In this document: positions 10,090 through 19,620 of the stretch, piece after piece
Layout of the letters: every line of letters begins with the position of its first letter
Position numbering within the stretch: the stretch's first letter is position 1
Assembly: GCF_020283565.1 (NCBI RefSeq)
Contig: NC_060063.1
Location: 40,324,635 to 40,388,634 of the forward strand
Direction: 5' to 3'
Origin: Trifolium pratense
Taxonomy: Eukaryota; Streptophyta; Magnoliopsida; Fabales; Fabaceae
DNA: 64,000 nt
Notes under the pieces: model-generated
What the model was told of the DNA's origin: nothing
Databases searched by the model: none
What the model saw: only the letters and a program-made list of their open reading frames with translations
Position numbers and translations under genes: made by a program

Positions 10090-11198
10090 ATGGAATTCAG
10101 TGCACAACAAAACTTAGAGTGTCATAAGGAACCGGTGACTGGATCATATGTGTTATTCGAAACAGAAACATTGGAAAAGATGAAGATCAAGCGGTTGGAG
10201 GAAGCCACCACAACTGTGGAGGATCCAAACCTGGAGCAAGAGATTTCACAAACAAGAGGGGATCAAATGATTGTTCTCGACCCAGAACCACCACCGGAGC
10301 CACCGGACAATGGTCATCGAGTGGTAAGCATTAAACAACCAGAAACACTTGATGGTGAGTCGAGGAAAGCAATTGGGTTGTCCATGACGAAATCACCATG
10401 GATTCAAACTACCGGTGGGCAAGCTTTGTTGAAGGAGGAAGTGAGATCGCAGAAGATCGAAGTGGTGCGTCTCTCGGTCACTAGCGCACTGCCGGATAAA
10501 CCATCTTATTCCACTCAACCTTCGACGACTCCCCCACGGAGAGGACCATCGCCGGAACCACCAGACCTTGCAACAGCCATGGGGTGCATGTTGGCGAAGT
10601 CATCGCGTTTGGAGGCGGGGAACAGTAGAATCTCAACAGAGTTATTGGGTGCTGACCAGGTTCAGGGACTTATTATTATTATGAAATTAGAAGCATGTGG
10701 TCATGTTCTGGTTGTCTCTATACTGATGGACACGTATTCCAAATTGGCTTGTTTGGATTTTGCTTTGGAGGTCTTCAAAAAGTGGAAATTCATTGGAGAA
10801 TTCAAGGTTGTGAATGCACACTATCAATTTAGTGGGAATATTATTATAATTCCTCCATACATCCGCAGAGAAGGTGTGTCCAATATAGAGAGGATGCTAA
10901 TCATAAGGAAACTTGCAAAGGAAACTATGAGGAAGGGAAAGACAATTATTTCAGATTCTACAACTAAGAGATATCCTTTACCTTTTTACAACCAAAATTG
11001 CAAGGTCTGGGAGCATACAATGAATGGGGAACATAATTGTGTAGCCTTTGAAGGAAAAGCACACAGTGGTCTGTGCTTAAAATTTAAGTTGCGTTTTGAT
11101 TGGTGTGATTCACTAGCTAATGAGTCTGCTCTCTCACTAATTTACTGGCTGATACAAGAAAATTCTACATGTTGGAAATATACCTTGATGCCTACGGT
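10090..11198 (+). CDS. Proline-rich ORF of body A, interrupted by a hAT insertion
   Basis: Open frame from 10090 that continues, after removal of the hAT-type element (11199-12284) and one TSD copy, in frame to a stop near 12563. It contains repeated P-E-P-P-D motifs (PEPPPEPPDN, SPEPPDL) shared with body B, a stretch LMDTYSKLACLDFALEVF that faintly resembles a pentatricopeptide helix pair, and no retroviral enzyme motif. Function unknown; it may be leftover gag-adjacent sequence or captured host DNA. Confidence 0.45.
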
Positions 11199-12284
11199 TA
11201 GAGTTGTCAAAATGGGCTAGCCCGAATGGGCCGGCCCGCCAAGCCCGATTTTTTCCTGGGCTCGAGCCTTGAAAATCCTAGCCCGAATTATTTCCGGGCT
11301 TTTTAGCCCGGCCCGACAAAGCCCGATTAAAATATGGGCTAGCCAGAATGGGCCGCGGGCGGCCCGCAAGCCCGAAAAAATTAAAATTAAAAATAAAATA
11401 AAATATAAATATAAATATAAATATAAATAATTTGTTTCGGATGATTTGAAATTAGTTTGTAATATAAATTATAAAATCCTGTCCGCTACTTAAGTAGTAG
11501 GAGTAAAAATAGGGCACCCAAGAAACTCGTAGGTAGCGGATGAGTAAAAATAGGACGCGTGAGAAACTCGTACGTAAGGGATGAATAAAAATAGGGCGCG
11601 CGAGAAACTCGTACGTAGCGGATGAGTAAAAATAGGGCGCGCGAGAAAGTCGTAGGTAGCGGATGAGTTAAAATATGACGCGCGAGAAACTCGTAAGTAG
11701 CGGATGCGTAAAAATAGGGCGCGAGAAACTCGTAGGTAGTGGATGAGTAAAAATAGGGCGCGCGAGAAACTCGTACATAGTGGATGAATAAAAATAGGGC
11801 GCGCGAGAAACTCGTAGTAGCGAATGAGTAAAAATAGGGCGTGCGAGAAAGTCCTAGGTAGCGGATGAGTAAAAATATAACTCGCGAGAAACTCGTAAGT
11901 AGCGGATGCGTAAAAATAGGGCGCGAGAAACTCGTAGGTAGTGGATGAGTAAAAATATGGCGCGCGAGAAACTCGTAGATAGGGGATGAGTAAAAATACG
12001 GCGCGCGCGAATTATATAATATTTATAGCGGATGAGTAAAAAATAGGACGCGCGAGAATTATTAATGCTATTTATATAGTTGAGTTTGAGCACTAAAAGT
12101 AAAAAAAAAAAAAAAAAAAGATAAACCGGGCCGCCCGAAAGCCCGACTACCCGTACCGGGCCGGGCTCGGGCACTAATTTTGGTAGCCCGTTTTTTATCC
12201 GGGCTTTTTAGCCCAGCCCGACGAAGCCTGAAGCCTGACCGGGCCGGCCCGAAATTGGCCGGGCCGCCCATTTTGACAGCTCTA
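11199..12284. mobile_element. hAT-type non-autonomous element, 1,086 bp, 8-bp TSD
   Basis: Flanked by the 8-bp direct repeat CCTACGGT (11191-11198 and 12285-12292). Terminal inverted repeats start TAGAGTTGTCAAAATGGGC at left and TAGAGCTGTCAAAATGGGC at right (reverse complement). Subterminal regions are very rich in GGGCCGGCCCG/GCCCGA motifs in both orientations. There is no transposase; the core is a tandem array. The 8-bp TSD and TAGNG termini point to the hAT superfamily. Confidence 0.85.
11470..12062. repeat. Tandem array inside the hAT-type element
   Basis: About a dozen imperfect copies of a ~41-bp unit built from GGATGAGTAAAAATAGGG, GCGCGCGAGAAACTCG and TAGGTAGC. The array contains many CpG and GCGCGC steps, in contrast to the AT-rich surroundings. 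Copy-to-copy changes are mostly single bases, with one diverged copy near 12013-12062. Confidence 0.85.
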
Positions 12285-12292
12285 CCTACGGT

Positions 12293-13446
12293 TATGGTTG
12301 CAATGATGATGCCAACTCTGGAAGCTCTAGACTATGTTTTTCGCAAGCAAGTGAATTTCTTCAACAAAGACAGTGTTATGCAATTGAGGGGTCCAGTCGA
12401 CAATAATGCAAGATTTTATTTCCTGCCAATTTCAGCTGTTTATTCGGGGTGGCAAACACTGCACTTTTGGGTCCATAATAAAATTGAAGAAGGAAAGGTC
12501 AATAATCTTTCTATAAAGGTGATGAAGTTCATACTCCTTGTTACAAAGGTTGTTGTAACATAGGGAAACAGAAATAACATCCTCGCTGTTATTTGTTCAT
12601 ACAAAAATTTATTTTATGGAGGATATATCAAGTTGTTTTGCCATGTTGCTGGAAAATGCTATAGCAAAGGTTGTTGTCATGCTGATAGCAGAAAGTAACT
12701 GCAACATGCCTCCTAATGATGTTTATCGGTGGAGTGAAAATGAAGAGATAAGTGAGGGTTTACTATGTTTTTCATATGCACATGGTCTTTGGTATTTTCT
12801 TTGGCCTTCAAAGCACACTGTGGAAGGATTGAGTGAGGAATGGGGTGTCAATGCTTATTTTGAGAAGTGGTATGATTTAACCATTGTGAAAATGATGTCA
12901 TTGTATTCATCAATTTGGATCATACAATGGGATCCAGTGGAGTTCAATATTCCTATGCTAGTTATTACTCATGAATGTGGCTGGAAAGGTTTTCCATTAT
13001 TATACAGTTTGCTGAATTTTGTGTATGATAGAGGGAAGCTTTGTGAAATTCTATCTGATGATAGAAATCACAAGTTAGAGGTTATCACACAATCATGGCA
13101 AATCTTCATGCAGTGCTTATTTTTTAGATTTATGAGCCAAACCCAAATCTATCCTCACCATAGGAATTGCAATAAAGAAATAGAAAAAGATTTGTGGTCC
13201 TCCAAAATACTGGTGTAGATGGATCTTCAACTTCAGCTCTGTGAACAGGCTAGTTCCAAATGGGTTCGTAAGAAAACTACCGTCTCTTCCAACAGTAGGA
13301 AAGAAAGACGTACTGCTAATGAAGTCATGTGGAGAATGGCACAATTTGTATTTGATAGAGGCAAAGTTTTAATGGAAGCAAATCCCAACCTTGAGGACAA
13401 GGTTGTTTTGAAGGGGTGGGTATTGATAGAGACCAAGTATGAGTGA
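12293..13446 (+). CDS. 3' coding remnants of body A before its LTR
   Basis: Three successive open stretches (12293-12563, 12616-13218, 13219-13446) run up to the LTR at 13424, preceded by the purine tract AAGGGGTGGG (13411-13420). None shows protease, RT, RNase H or integrase motifs. The stop at 13216-13218 is in frame with the next stretch. I do not recognise the products; in context they are the non-enzymatic interior of a non-autonomous LTR element, partly decayed. Confidence 0.4.
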
Positions 13447-14310
13447 TTAGTGAGTGAGATAAGGAGCTGAGTTGGCTTGTAATAAAGAGTATAATGAGGT
13501 TTTATGAGTAATTAGCGAGTGAGATAGGGAGCTGAGTTGGCTTGTAATAAAGAGTATAATGAGGTTTTATGAATAATTAGTGAGTGAGATATGGTGCTGA
13601 GTTGGCAAGTTTGTTATGCCTCTTAGTAGTATATATAGTGAGGTAAGGGGAGTGTGAGGCATTATGGAAGATTATTGTTAGGACCATTATGGTTAGGCAA
13701 GGAAAGAGTCTTCTCTTTCTTTGAAGGAGCTTTGCTCTGTGGGCATTAGGATATTCATCCTCTTGCATTTATCTTTCATTTTCAGATAATAATATACTGT
13801 TTTCATTATTCGTGCTTTTTAATCCTTTTCTTCAATATTTTATAAGTTGCGAAATTTCCATTGATAGAGACCAAGTATGAGTGATTAGTGAGTGAGATAA
13901 GGAGCTGAGTTGGCTTGTAATAAAGAGTATAATGAGGTTTTATGAGTAATTAGTGAGTGAGATAGGGAGCTGAGTTGACTTGTAATAAAGAGTATAATGA
14001 GGTTTTATGAATAATTAGTGAGTGAGATATGGTGCTGAGTTGGCAAGTTTGTTATGCCTCTTAGTAGTATATATATAGTGAGGTAAGGGGAGTGTGAGGC
14101 ATTATGAAAGATTATTGTTAGGACCATTATGGTTAGGCAAGGAAAGAGTCTTCTCTTTCTTTGAAGGAGCTTTGCTCTGTGGGCATTAGGATATTCATCC
14201 TCTTGCATTTATCTTTCATTTTCAGATAATAATATACTGTTTTCATTATTCGTGCTTTTTAATCCTTTTCTTCAATATTTTATAAGTTGCGAAATTTCCG
14301 GTTCGCATCA
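13424..14310 (+). repeat. Two head-to-tail LTR copies (R2 13424-13860, R3 13862-14310)
   Basis: Each begins TGATAGAGACCAAG and includes the AAGATTATTGTTAGGACC and CATCCTCTTGCATTTATC regions. R3 ends GGTTCGCATCA (inverted termini TGAT/ATCA) followed by A and TGGTCCGACC (14312-14321), a plausible primer-binding site because it starts TGG. R2 stops ~11 bases earlier at TTTCCA and is joined to R3 through a single T. A direct LTR-LTR junction resembles a 2-LTR or tandem intermediate. Confidence 0.85.
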
Positions 14311-14745
14311 ATGGTCCGACCTGCCGGATTTACGATGGTTGAGCCAGTGAAGACAATGGAAGCTAGGGTCGAAGCTCTCCAAGGAGAAATTTCTGAGGTC
14401 CGATCAACACTTGTTGATGTTCAGAAAGCGATGAAGGAGAGCCACACGAGTTTAATCGCGATGATGGAAAAGTGTTTTGGTAAGTCTGTGGTGGAGGAAG
14501 AAGGTGCCAGTGTGGTCGCTAACACGACGGCGGTGGTTCAGATCTTGCCGGAGAAGACGAAAGAGTCGAGTTCTGGAGAATTAGGAGGTGAGACGTTGAC
14601 AGAGTTTTGCCATTCCGTTAAGGTGGAACTTCCATCGTTTACCGGGACAGATCCGATTGCTTGGATGGTGAGAGCCGAAAAATCGGAAACAATTAACAGC
14701 AAATTGAGTGTGAAGATGTGTGAGATGCACAGAAGAGCAAAGTAA
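14311..14745 (+). CDS. Gag N-terminal region of body B
   Basis: Open frame beginning at or just before ATG 14311 inside the putative primer-binding site region. It encodes a short start (MVRPAGF), a heptad-rich coiled-coil stretch (about residues 12-60: MEARVEALQGEISEVRSTL), then PSFTGTDPIAWMVRAE, the typical first block of a Ty3-type gag capsid. It ends prematurely at TAA 14743-14745 shortly after that block. Body A contains the following part of such a domain, so A and B are complementary remnants of related elements. Confidence 0.6.
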   Translation: MVRPAGFTMVEPVKTMEARVEALQGEISEVRSTLVDVQKAMKESHTSLIAMMEKCFGKSVVEEEGASVVANTTAVVQILPEKTKESSSGELGGETLTEFCHSVKVELPSFTGTDPIAWMVRAEKSETINSKLSVKMCEMHRRAK

Positions 14746-16035
14746 GTGTTTGCTCTTGAACCACCGCCGGAGCCGCCGGACCTGTCGGTCTCCGATCAAC
14801 CATTGGTGGTCCTCCCACGGCGACGTCCGCAACCTAAGCCACCAGAGGCGAACAAGTATGTGGATGTGAATGGGTCGATGGTCAAGATACCACCACCATC
14901 GGTGTCACCGGTCCCCGATTCAAGTGTGAGCATCGTTGGGTCGGCGATGAAGAGATCCTCAATGACTCGTACGAAATTGATGGAGAAGGAAGATAGAGGG
15001 GTAGAACCGGTATTTGGAAATTTGAGTCCAATTGTAAGCCTAATGGGCCTGACCCAAACAAATTTTAACTTACCGGGTCAAAAGAAAAGAGTCCATGTCA
15101 ACCTTATTCATGGGCTAAACCCTATGGGTCCGATCCAAGTCACGTTTTTCGTCAAACTCGAGTCGCAGACGAGATGCTTTCTGTGCCAATCTATTGCATG
15201 CACCCTCCGGTCAGGTTCGCCGGAATCGCTAGACGGAAAACAGTTTGCAACAGTTCCGCCAAAACCGCCTGACCCGAATTTGTTCATCACAGTCGGCTAT
15301 ATCCAAAAGATACTTAATCTAGTTGCGACTACACAACTGCGAGAAATCGTTCAACGTGTGGTGGCATCACCAACTCCGGGGTCGTCGACTTTCGTTTTAC
15401 CTGTAAAGACTGTGGCATGGCTGTCAAAGGAGAAGGGAGAGAATCGTAACTATTGCCCTTTTGATATTGAAGTTCTCATTACTAAGGCTTTGTTGGTGGG
15501 TGAAAGACTTTTCCCAAAGTCAATAAGGTGGAATTCTTTTCTCAGTGGGTGTCCACAACAAGAGAGGTACGTGGAAGTTTTTGAGCACTTCATATATATG
15601 CAATATGTTGACTCACCCTTGTTGTTAAATGAAAATGTGACACATGGATGTGTTGTGAGGATTTGTGTTAATGGGGATGGGCTTGTGCCAAACGTCAATG
15701 ATAAAGGATATGGACAGAAGGGGTATGTAGACTTTGCTCTTAAGATGATGTCTTTGCATTCAGAAGACTTTAAATCGGGTTTCTTAACTTGGGTATTTTT
15801 AAATCAAGTTCTCTCACCAAAGTACTTAGAAACAAGGATTACACTCTTAACTTGTGTATGGGATGAGAAGTATTTTGAAAGGTTTTCCAAGGTTAAGATT
15901 TATAGTCAGAATGGTTCAGTCAAAGAAAGTTTTTCTATTTCTGACAACTCTTTTTGCAAGACATTTAAGTATGCAATTGATTGTAATCCGGCAGGTCGGA
16001 CCATTGATGCGAACCGGAAATTTCGCAACTTATAA
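14746..16035 (+). CDS. Long unidentified ORF of body B, proline-rich start
   Basis: A 429-codon open frame in the same frame as the gag stretch, separated by one TAA. It starts with PEPPD-type motifs shared with body A and continues through Ser/Pro-rich sequence to a region with faint repeat-protein character (WNSFLSGCPQQERYVEVFEHF and GYVDFALKMMSLHSEDF resemble degenerate PPR helices). It runs into the inverted LTR at its 3' end. No enzyme motif is seen. Identity unknown; captured host sequence is possible but unproven. Confidence 0.4.
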   Translation: MFALEPPPEPPDLSVSDQPLVVLPRRRPQPKPPEANKYVDVNGSMVKIPPPSVSPVPDSSVSIVGSAMKRSSMTRTKLMEKEDRGVEPVFGNLSPIVSLMGLTQTNFNLPGQKKRVHVNLIHGLNPMGPIQVTFFVKLESQTRCFLCQSIACTLRSGSPESLDGKQFATVPPKPPDPNLFITVGYIQKILNLVATTQLREIVQRVVASPTPGSSTFVLPVKTVAWLSKEKGENRNYCPFDIEVLITKALLVGERLFPKSIRWNSFLSGCPQQERYVEVFEHFIYMQYVDSPLLLNENVTHGCVVRICVNGDGLVPNVNDKGYGQKGYVDFALKMMSLHSEDFKSGFLTWVFLNQVLSPKYLETRITLLTCVWDEKYFERFSKVKIYSQNGSVKESFSISDNSFCKTFKYAIDCNPAGRTIDANRKFRNL

Positions 16036-16451
16036 AATATTGAAGAAAAGGATTAAAAAGCACGAATAATGAAAACAGTATATTATTATCTGAAAATGAA
16101 AGATAAATGCAAGAGGATGAATATCCTAATGCCCACAGAGCAAAGCTTCTTCAAAGAAAGAGAAGACTCTTTCCTTGCCTAACCATAATGGTCCTAACAA
16201 TAATCTTCCATAATGCCTCACACTCCCCTTACCTCACTATATATACTACTAAGAGGCATAACAAACTTGCCAACTCAGCATCATATCTCACTCACTAATT
16301 ATTCATAAAACCTCATTATACTCTTTATTACAAGCCAACTCAGCTCCCTATCTTACTCACTAATTACTCATAAAACCTCATTATACTCTTTATTACAAGC
16401 CAACTCAGCTCCTTATCTCACTCACTAATCACTCATACTTGGTCTCTATCA
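16005..16451 (-). repeat. Inverted LTR copy R4
   Basis: Reverse complement of the R3 LTR over its full length. The inverted identity extends ~20 bases beyond the LTR into primer-binding-site and first gag codons (15985-16004, ATCCGGCAGGTCGGACCA), so a complete 5' end of a third copy is joined in opposite orientation to body B. Its outer end is the U3 terminus and abuts TSD CAATT. Confidence 0.88.
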
Positions 16452-17226
16452 CAATTTCAGTCTCAACATTGTCAACTTTAGTTTCAATATTTTCAAGATC
16501 AATTTCAGTCTCAACATTGTCACCTCTAGTTTCAGCCTCAACTTCTGGCCCGAAATTAAGGCCAGGGAGTATAAGAGACTCATCTTCCTTACTTGTGCTC
16601 TCCCCTTGAAGATGCGTTTGAACGAAGTAACTTTCATGTTCATGGAAGGTGACATCTCGGGAGACAAAGAATTTATGAGATGGTGGATGATAACATTTGT
16701 AACCCTTTTGGGTGGAAGAATACCCTATAAAGACACACTTTAAGGCTCTAGGATCAAGTTTCCCTCTACCATCACTATGGATATGGACGAACGACTTACA
16801 CCCAAATATTCTAGGAATGAGATTACAAGAGGTGGACACATCGGGATAAAATGAGGATAAAACCTCCATAGGAGTTTTAGAGGCAAGAACACTGGATGGT
16901 AAACGATTTATGAGATATGTTGCAGTTAAAACCGCCTCTCCCCAATATTTCTTGGGGACTTTATTTTGGAATAACATAGCACGCATTTGATCTAACAAGT
17001 GTCCATTTTTCCTCTCGGCGATCCCATTTTGTTGGGGTGTTTTAACACATGACGACTCATGAATTATGCCTTCTTTTTGACAAAACGAATTGAGGCCGTG
17101 ATTAAAGTAATCTTTGGCATTATCGGATCTAATTCGTTTAATGCTCACACCAAACTGATTTTTAACCATGGAGAAATATTGGAGAAACACAGAACTAACT
17201 TCAGATTTTTGTTTAAGTAAATAGAC
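16452..17226 (-). pseudogene. Copia integrase domain (C-terminal part)
   Basis: Integrase joins element cDNA to host DNA. On the minus strand the frame shows RIRSDNAKDY (second catalytic Asp), QQNGIAERKNGHLLD (catalytic Glu region), then CVFIGYSSTQKGYKCYHPPSHK and SRDVTF of the C-terminal part. A TGA at 17224-17226 stands where the family normally has Trp, cutting it from the upstream frame; coding continues in the same frame on both sides. The left edge is the insertion point of the composite block. Confidence 0.88.
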
Positions 17227-18174
17227 TCAAGTAACCCGAGTACAATCATCAATAAAGGTTACAAACCATTGTGTACCCGATATATTTGGAACATTTGAGG
17301 GACCCCACACATCTGTATGAACTAAATAAAACGGAAAAGTTCTCATTTTATTACTAACTGAAAAAGGTACACGCTTGTGTTTAGAAAGCTCACACACCTC
17401 ACAATGAAAACTCTCAACATCTAATGATTTAAAAAACAATGGAAATAACTGCTTAATGACTTTAAATGATGGATGACCCAGACGACAGTGGTACAAGAGA
17501 ACCTTCTCCCTATTGGTCTTTATTGATTCTGAAAAGAAAGAGTTGTTGTTGTTGAGTAACTTTGGGCTTGAATCTTGGTTATCCAAGTAGTCAAGACCAT
17601 TCCATTCTCTAGCATAGCCAATCGTCCTCCCCGACTGTTGGTCTTGAAAAACACAAGAGTTGTTATAAAAGATAACATTACATGACAGGTCTTTTGTGAG
17701 TTTTTGTATGGAGATTAGGCTAGTAGACAATTTTGGAATATGAAGGACATTGTTAAGGGTTATGGATGAGTTAATCCGGACATCCCCCTGACCTGCTACA
17801 GTTAAAAGGGTCCCATCCGCTATGGATATTTTCCTATTACTAGGGCAAGGGGAATACGTAGAGAAATGTTTGGGTAAGGGTGTCATGTGGTCAGTGGCTC
17901 CATAATCCAAAATCCAATATTGTTTAAAGGGTATATCTGAAGCATTAAGTCCAACAGAAAATTGAAATTTGCCAAAGGAAATTGGGAATGAAAAAATACC
18001 TGAATGTGACAAAGTACTAGTACCTGTTGGTCTCTCCAACTTGCTAAGGAAAGATCTCACTTTCTCTATCTCAACTTGGTTGAGTTGCTTCATACCTTCT
18101 AGACCGGCTTCACTAGTACTGCCAGTCATGTGTGCTTGTCCTCCCTTTTTTGGTAAATCTCCCTTCTTTCCCCA
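17227..18174 (-). pseudogene. Copia protease, GAG-pre-integrase and integrase start
   Basis: Aspartic protease region with WILDYGATDHMT, where the family has D-S/T-G-A: the residue next to the catalytic Asp is Tyr, which should weaken or kill the enzyme. Then the GAG-pre-integrase zinc-binding block (YHCRLGHPS and CEVCELSKHKR) and the integrase start (VHTDVWGPS, TFIDDCTR). It shares its reading frame with gag, separated only by the TAG at 18175-18177. Confidence 0.85.
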
Positions 18175-19035
18175 CTACCTACTAGGTGGCTTTCCTTTCA
18201 ATTTCCAACAATTTTCACGAATGTGGCGAGGCTTGTTGCAATAAGTGCACCTTGTTTCTTCATCTTTCTTCTCCACATAGGTTCCTCCCCCATTCTTTTG
18301 GTCAGCTATCATGATTGAATTCTTCTCGGCCAATATTACTGAGCTTTCCATAGGAGGGGGTGCCAGCATTAACCCCCTTCTACTTTCTTCACTCCTCACT
18401 ATAGCCACCACCTCATTAATACTAGGTACCTTTTCCTTGCCAAGAATTTGTACTCTAACTTGGTCAAAGTCACAATTGAGTCCCACCAGGAAATCATAGA
18501 CTCTATCCTGCTCAATATACTCCTTGAGTATGGTCATATCTTCAGAACACTTGGCTTTTACAACCCTGTAGTGATCCAACTCCATCCACAAGACTTTGAG
18601 GTGATTTGCATACTCTGTAACAGTCTTGTTTCCCTGTTTAGCAGCCATGGTTTTCACCTTCACATCATATATTTGGGCAGCATCTTTGGCTTTAGAATAA
18701 TACTCTTCTAATGCTTTCCAAATTTCCTTTGCTGTATTGAGAAACATGCAAGTGTCACTGATTTCTGGGACCATTGCACTCCATAGCCATCCCATGATGG
18801 CCGAGTCCTCGGTGTCCCACTTCTTGAACTTGGGATCTGTTTCTTCGGGAGGTTCATCAGTTAAGTGTTCTGCCTTCCCTTTACCTTTCAAGAGGGTTTT
18901 CACAAGTTGAGACCACTTCAAGTAATTCTTAGCATGCAACTTGTAAGTCGAAGGGAAGTGTGGCAATTCTGATTGGAATTTGTAATCCCCTGTTTCAGCT
19001 TCAGTTTCATTATTAATCACAACTGCTTCAGCCAT
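18175..19035 (-). CDS. Copia gag protein
   Basis: 286-codon frame starting at ATG 19033-19035. It contains the retrotransposon gag core (YLKWSQLVKTLLKGKGKAEH, then IWKALEEYYSKAKDAAQIYD) and a CCHC zinc knuckle near the C-terminus (CTYCNKPRHIRENC), which binds element RNA. It ends at TAG 18175-18177, directly followed in the same frame by the protease region, so the stop could be a decayed sense codon or, less likely, a read-through stop. The leader 19036-19253 between LTR and gag holds nothing recognisable. Confidence 0.85.
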   Translation of the reverse strand: MAEAVVINNETEAETGDYKFQSELPHFPSTYKLHAKNYLKWSQLVKTLLKGKGKAEHLTDEPPEETDPKFKKWDTEDSAIMGWLWSAMVPEISDTCMFLNTAKEIWKALEEYYSKAKDAAQIYDVKVKTMAAKQGNKTVTEYANHLKVLWMELDHYRVVKAKCSEDMTILKEYIEQDRVYDFLVGLNCDFDQVRVQILGKEKVPSINEVVAIVRSEESRRGLMLAPPPMESSVILAEKNSIMIADQKNGGGTYVEKKDEETRCTYCNKPRHIRENCWKLKGKPPSR

Positions 19036-19253
19036 CGAGAAAAAAACTCAGAAACAACAAGATTCACAAAGTTTTTATTTTTTTTAACGAACAGTGCGCG
19101 AACAGTGATTCGGATGAACAACAATTAAGATGAACAGTATGCGTGAACAATACTTTCAAAATCGCAATAAAACCGCAATAAGGCGGTTAGGGTTTATGAC
19201 CGCGATGAAGGCAGCTAGGGTTTATGCGGAAGCAAGGCCCTCAAAGAACGAGA

Positions 19254-19265
19254 GCTCTGATACCA
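19254..19265 (-). other. Primer-binding site (initiator Met tRNA) of the copia element
   Basis: GCTCTGATACCA, the reverse complement of TGGTATCAGAGC, directly adjoins the right LTR. Minus-strand cDNA synthesis would start here. Confidence 0.88.
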
Positions 19266-19403
19266 TGTGAAAACGGAATATTATTATATTTCAAGTTATT
19301 GAATAATGTACAATCACTAATGGGCTCATGGGCCGAATACATATTACTAATAAAAATAAAAGATTGCTTCTAGTAATAAAATATTTACTATCTATTTACA
19401 ACA
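19266..19403 (-). repeat. 5' LTR of the copia element
   Basis: 138-bp partner of 7280-7445 with a 28-bp internal deletion. The right flank begins AATATGATA. Confidence 0.88.
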
Positions 19404-19494
19404 AATATGATAGGGGATTTATGGCTGTGTATGGTAAGTTTTATATGGTTAGTCATGGTAACAATTCAGATATACTCGTGCCATGTTTTCTTTT

Positions 19495-19590
19495 TGTTTT
19501 TTTGGTCAAGTAGCCTAGTGGCTAGAGTCTCACACAGTTAAATGTGGAGAAACGTGGAATCCGGGGTTCGAACCCCATCTACTCCAATAA
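19495..19590 (+). mobile_element. tRNA-derived SINE head
   Basis: Contains an A-box-like TAGCCTAGTGGCTAGAG (19511-19527) and a B-box GGTTCGAACCCC (19565-19576) at pol III spacing, typical of a SINE head rather than a functional tRNA: no cloverleaf can be completed. It ends next to a Helitron-like terminus. Confidence 0.55.
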
Positions 19591-19620
19591 CTAGTGTCCG
19601 AACCCGTGCCAAGCACGGGT
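19591..19620 (-). mobile_element. Helitron-like 3' end (reverse)
   Basis: Read on the minus strand: a perfect 7-bp stem CCCGTGC/GCACGGG (19603-19619), a short spacer, then CTAG (19591-19594) followed by T. Hairpin plus CTRR at an A/T target is the Helitron 3' signature. The matching 5' TC end was not located, so the element's extent is unknown. Confidence 0.4.

Larger units (their letters stand above)
9420..16451. mobile_element. 7,032-bp composite of gag-only LTR elements with inverted terminal LTRs and 5-bp TSD
   Basis: The block starts TGATAGAGACC and ends GGTCTCTATCA and is flanked by CAATT on both sides (9415-9419 and 16452-16456). Deleting the block plus one CAATT leaves the host copia frame open across the junction, which supports a single clean insertion. 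Inside are four copies of one LTR: a truncated direct copy at 9420-9656, two adjacent direct copies at 13424-13860 and 13862-14310, and an inverted copy at 16005-16451. Both outer ends are therefore the U3 end of the LTR, unlike a normal provirus, which has U3 on one side and U5 on the other. Bodies 9657-13423 and 14311-16004 carry gag-like and proline-rich frames on the plus strand but no protease, RT or integrase. Confidence 0.85.
7280..19403 (-). mobile_element. Ty1/copia retrotransposon (minus strand), split by a nested 7-kb block
   Basis: Bounded by two short LTRs (7280-7445 and 19266-19403) with TG/CA termini on the minus strand. A Met-tRNA primer-binding site lies inside the right LTR and a polypurine tract inside the left LTR. 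Reading right to left the order is gag, protease, integrase, reverse transcriptase, RNase H, the Ty1/copia order. Coding is broken by several nonsense and frameshift changes and by the insertion at 9420-16451. Flanks are AATA on both sides (7276-7279 and 19404-19407), or AATAT if one LTR base is given to the flank, so a TSD exists but its exact length is ambiguous. The left end abuts the TRIM exactly. Confidence 0.9.

Noticed and set aside
11470..12062. CRISPR-like direct repeat array
   Set aside because: Repeats are contiguous with no unique spacers, in plant DNA within hAT-type termini; it is a minisatellite.
19511..19576. Functional tRNA gene
   Set aside because: A and B boxes are present but no cloverleaf or acceptor stem can be formed; it fits a SINE head.
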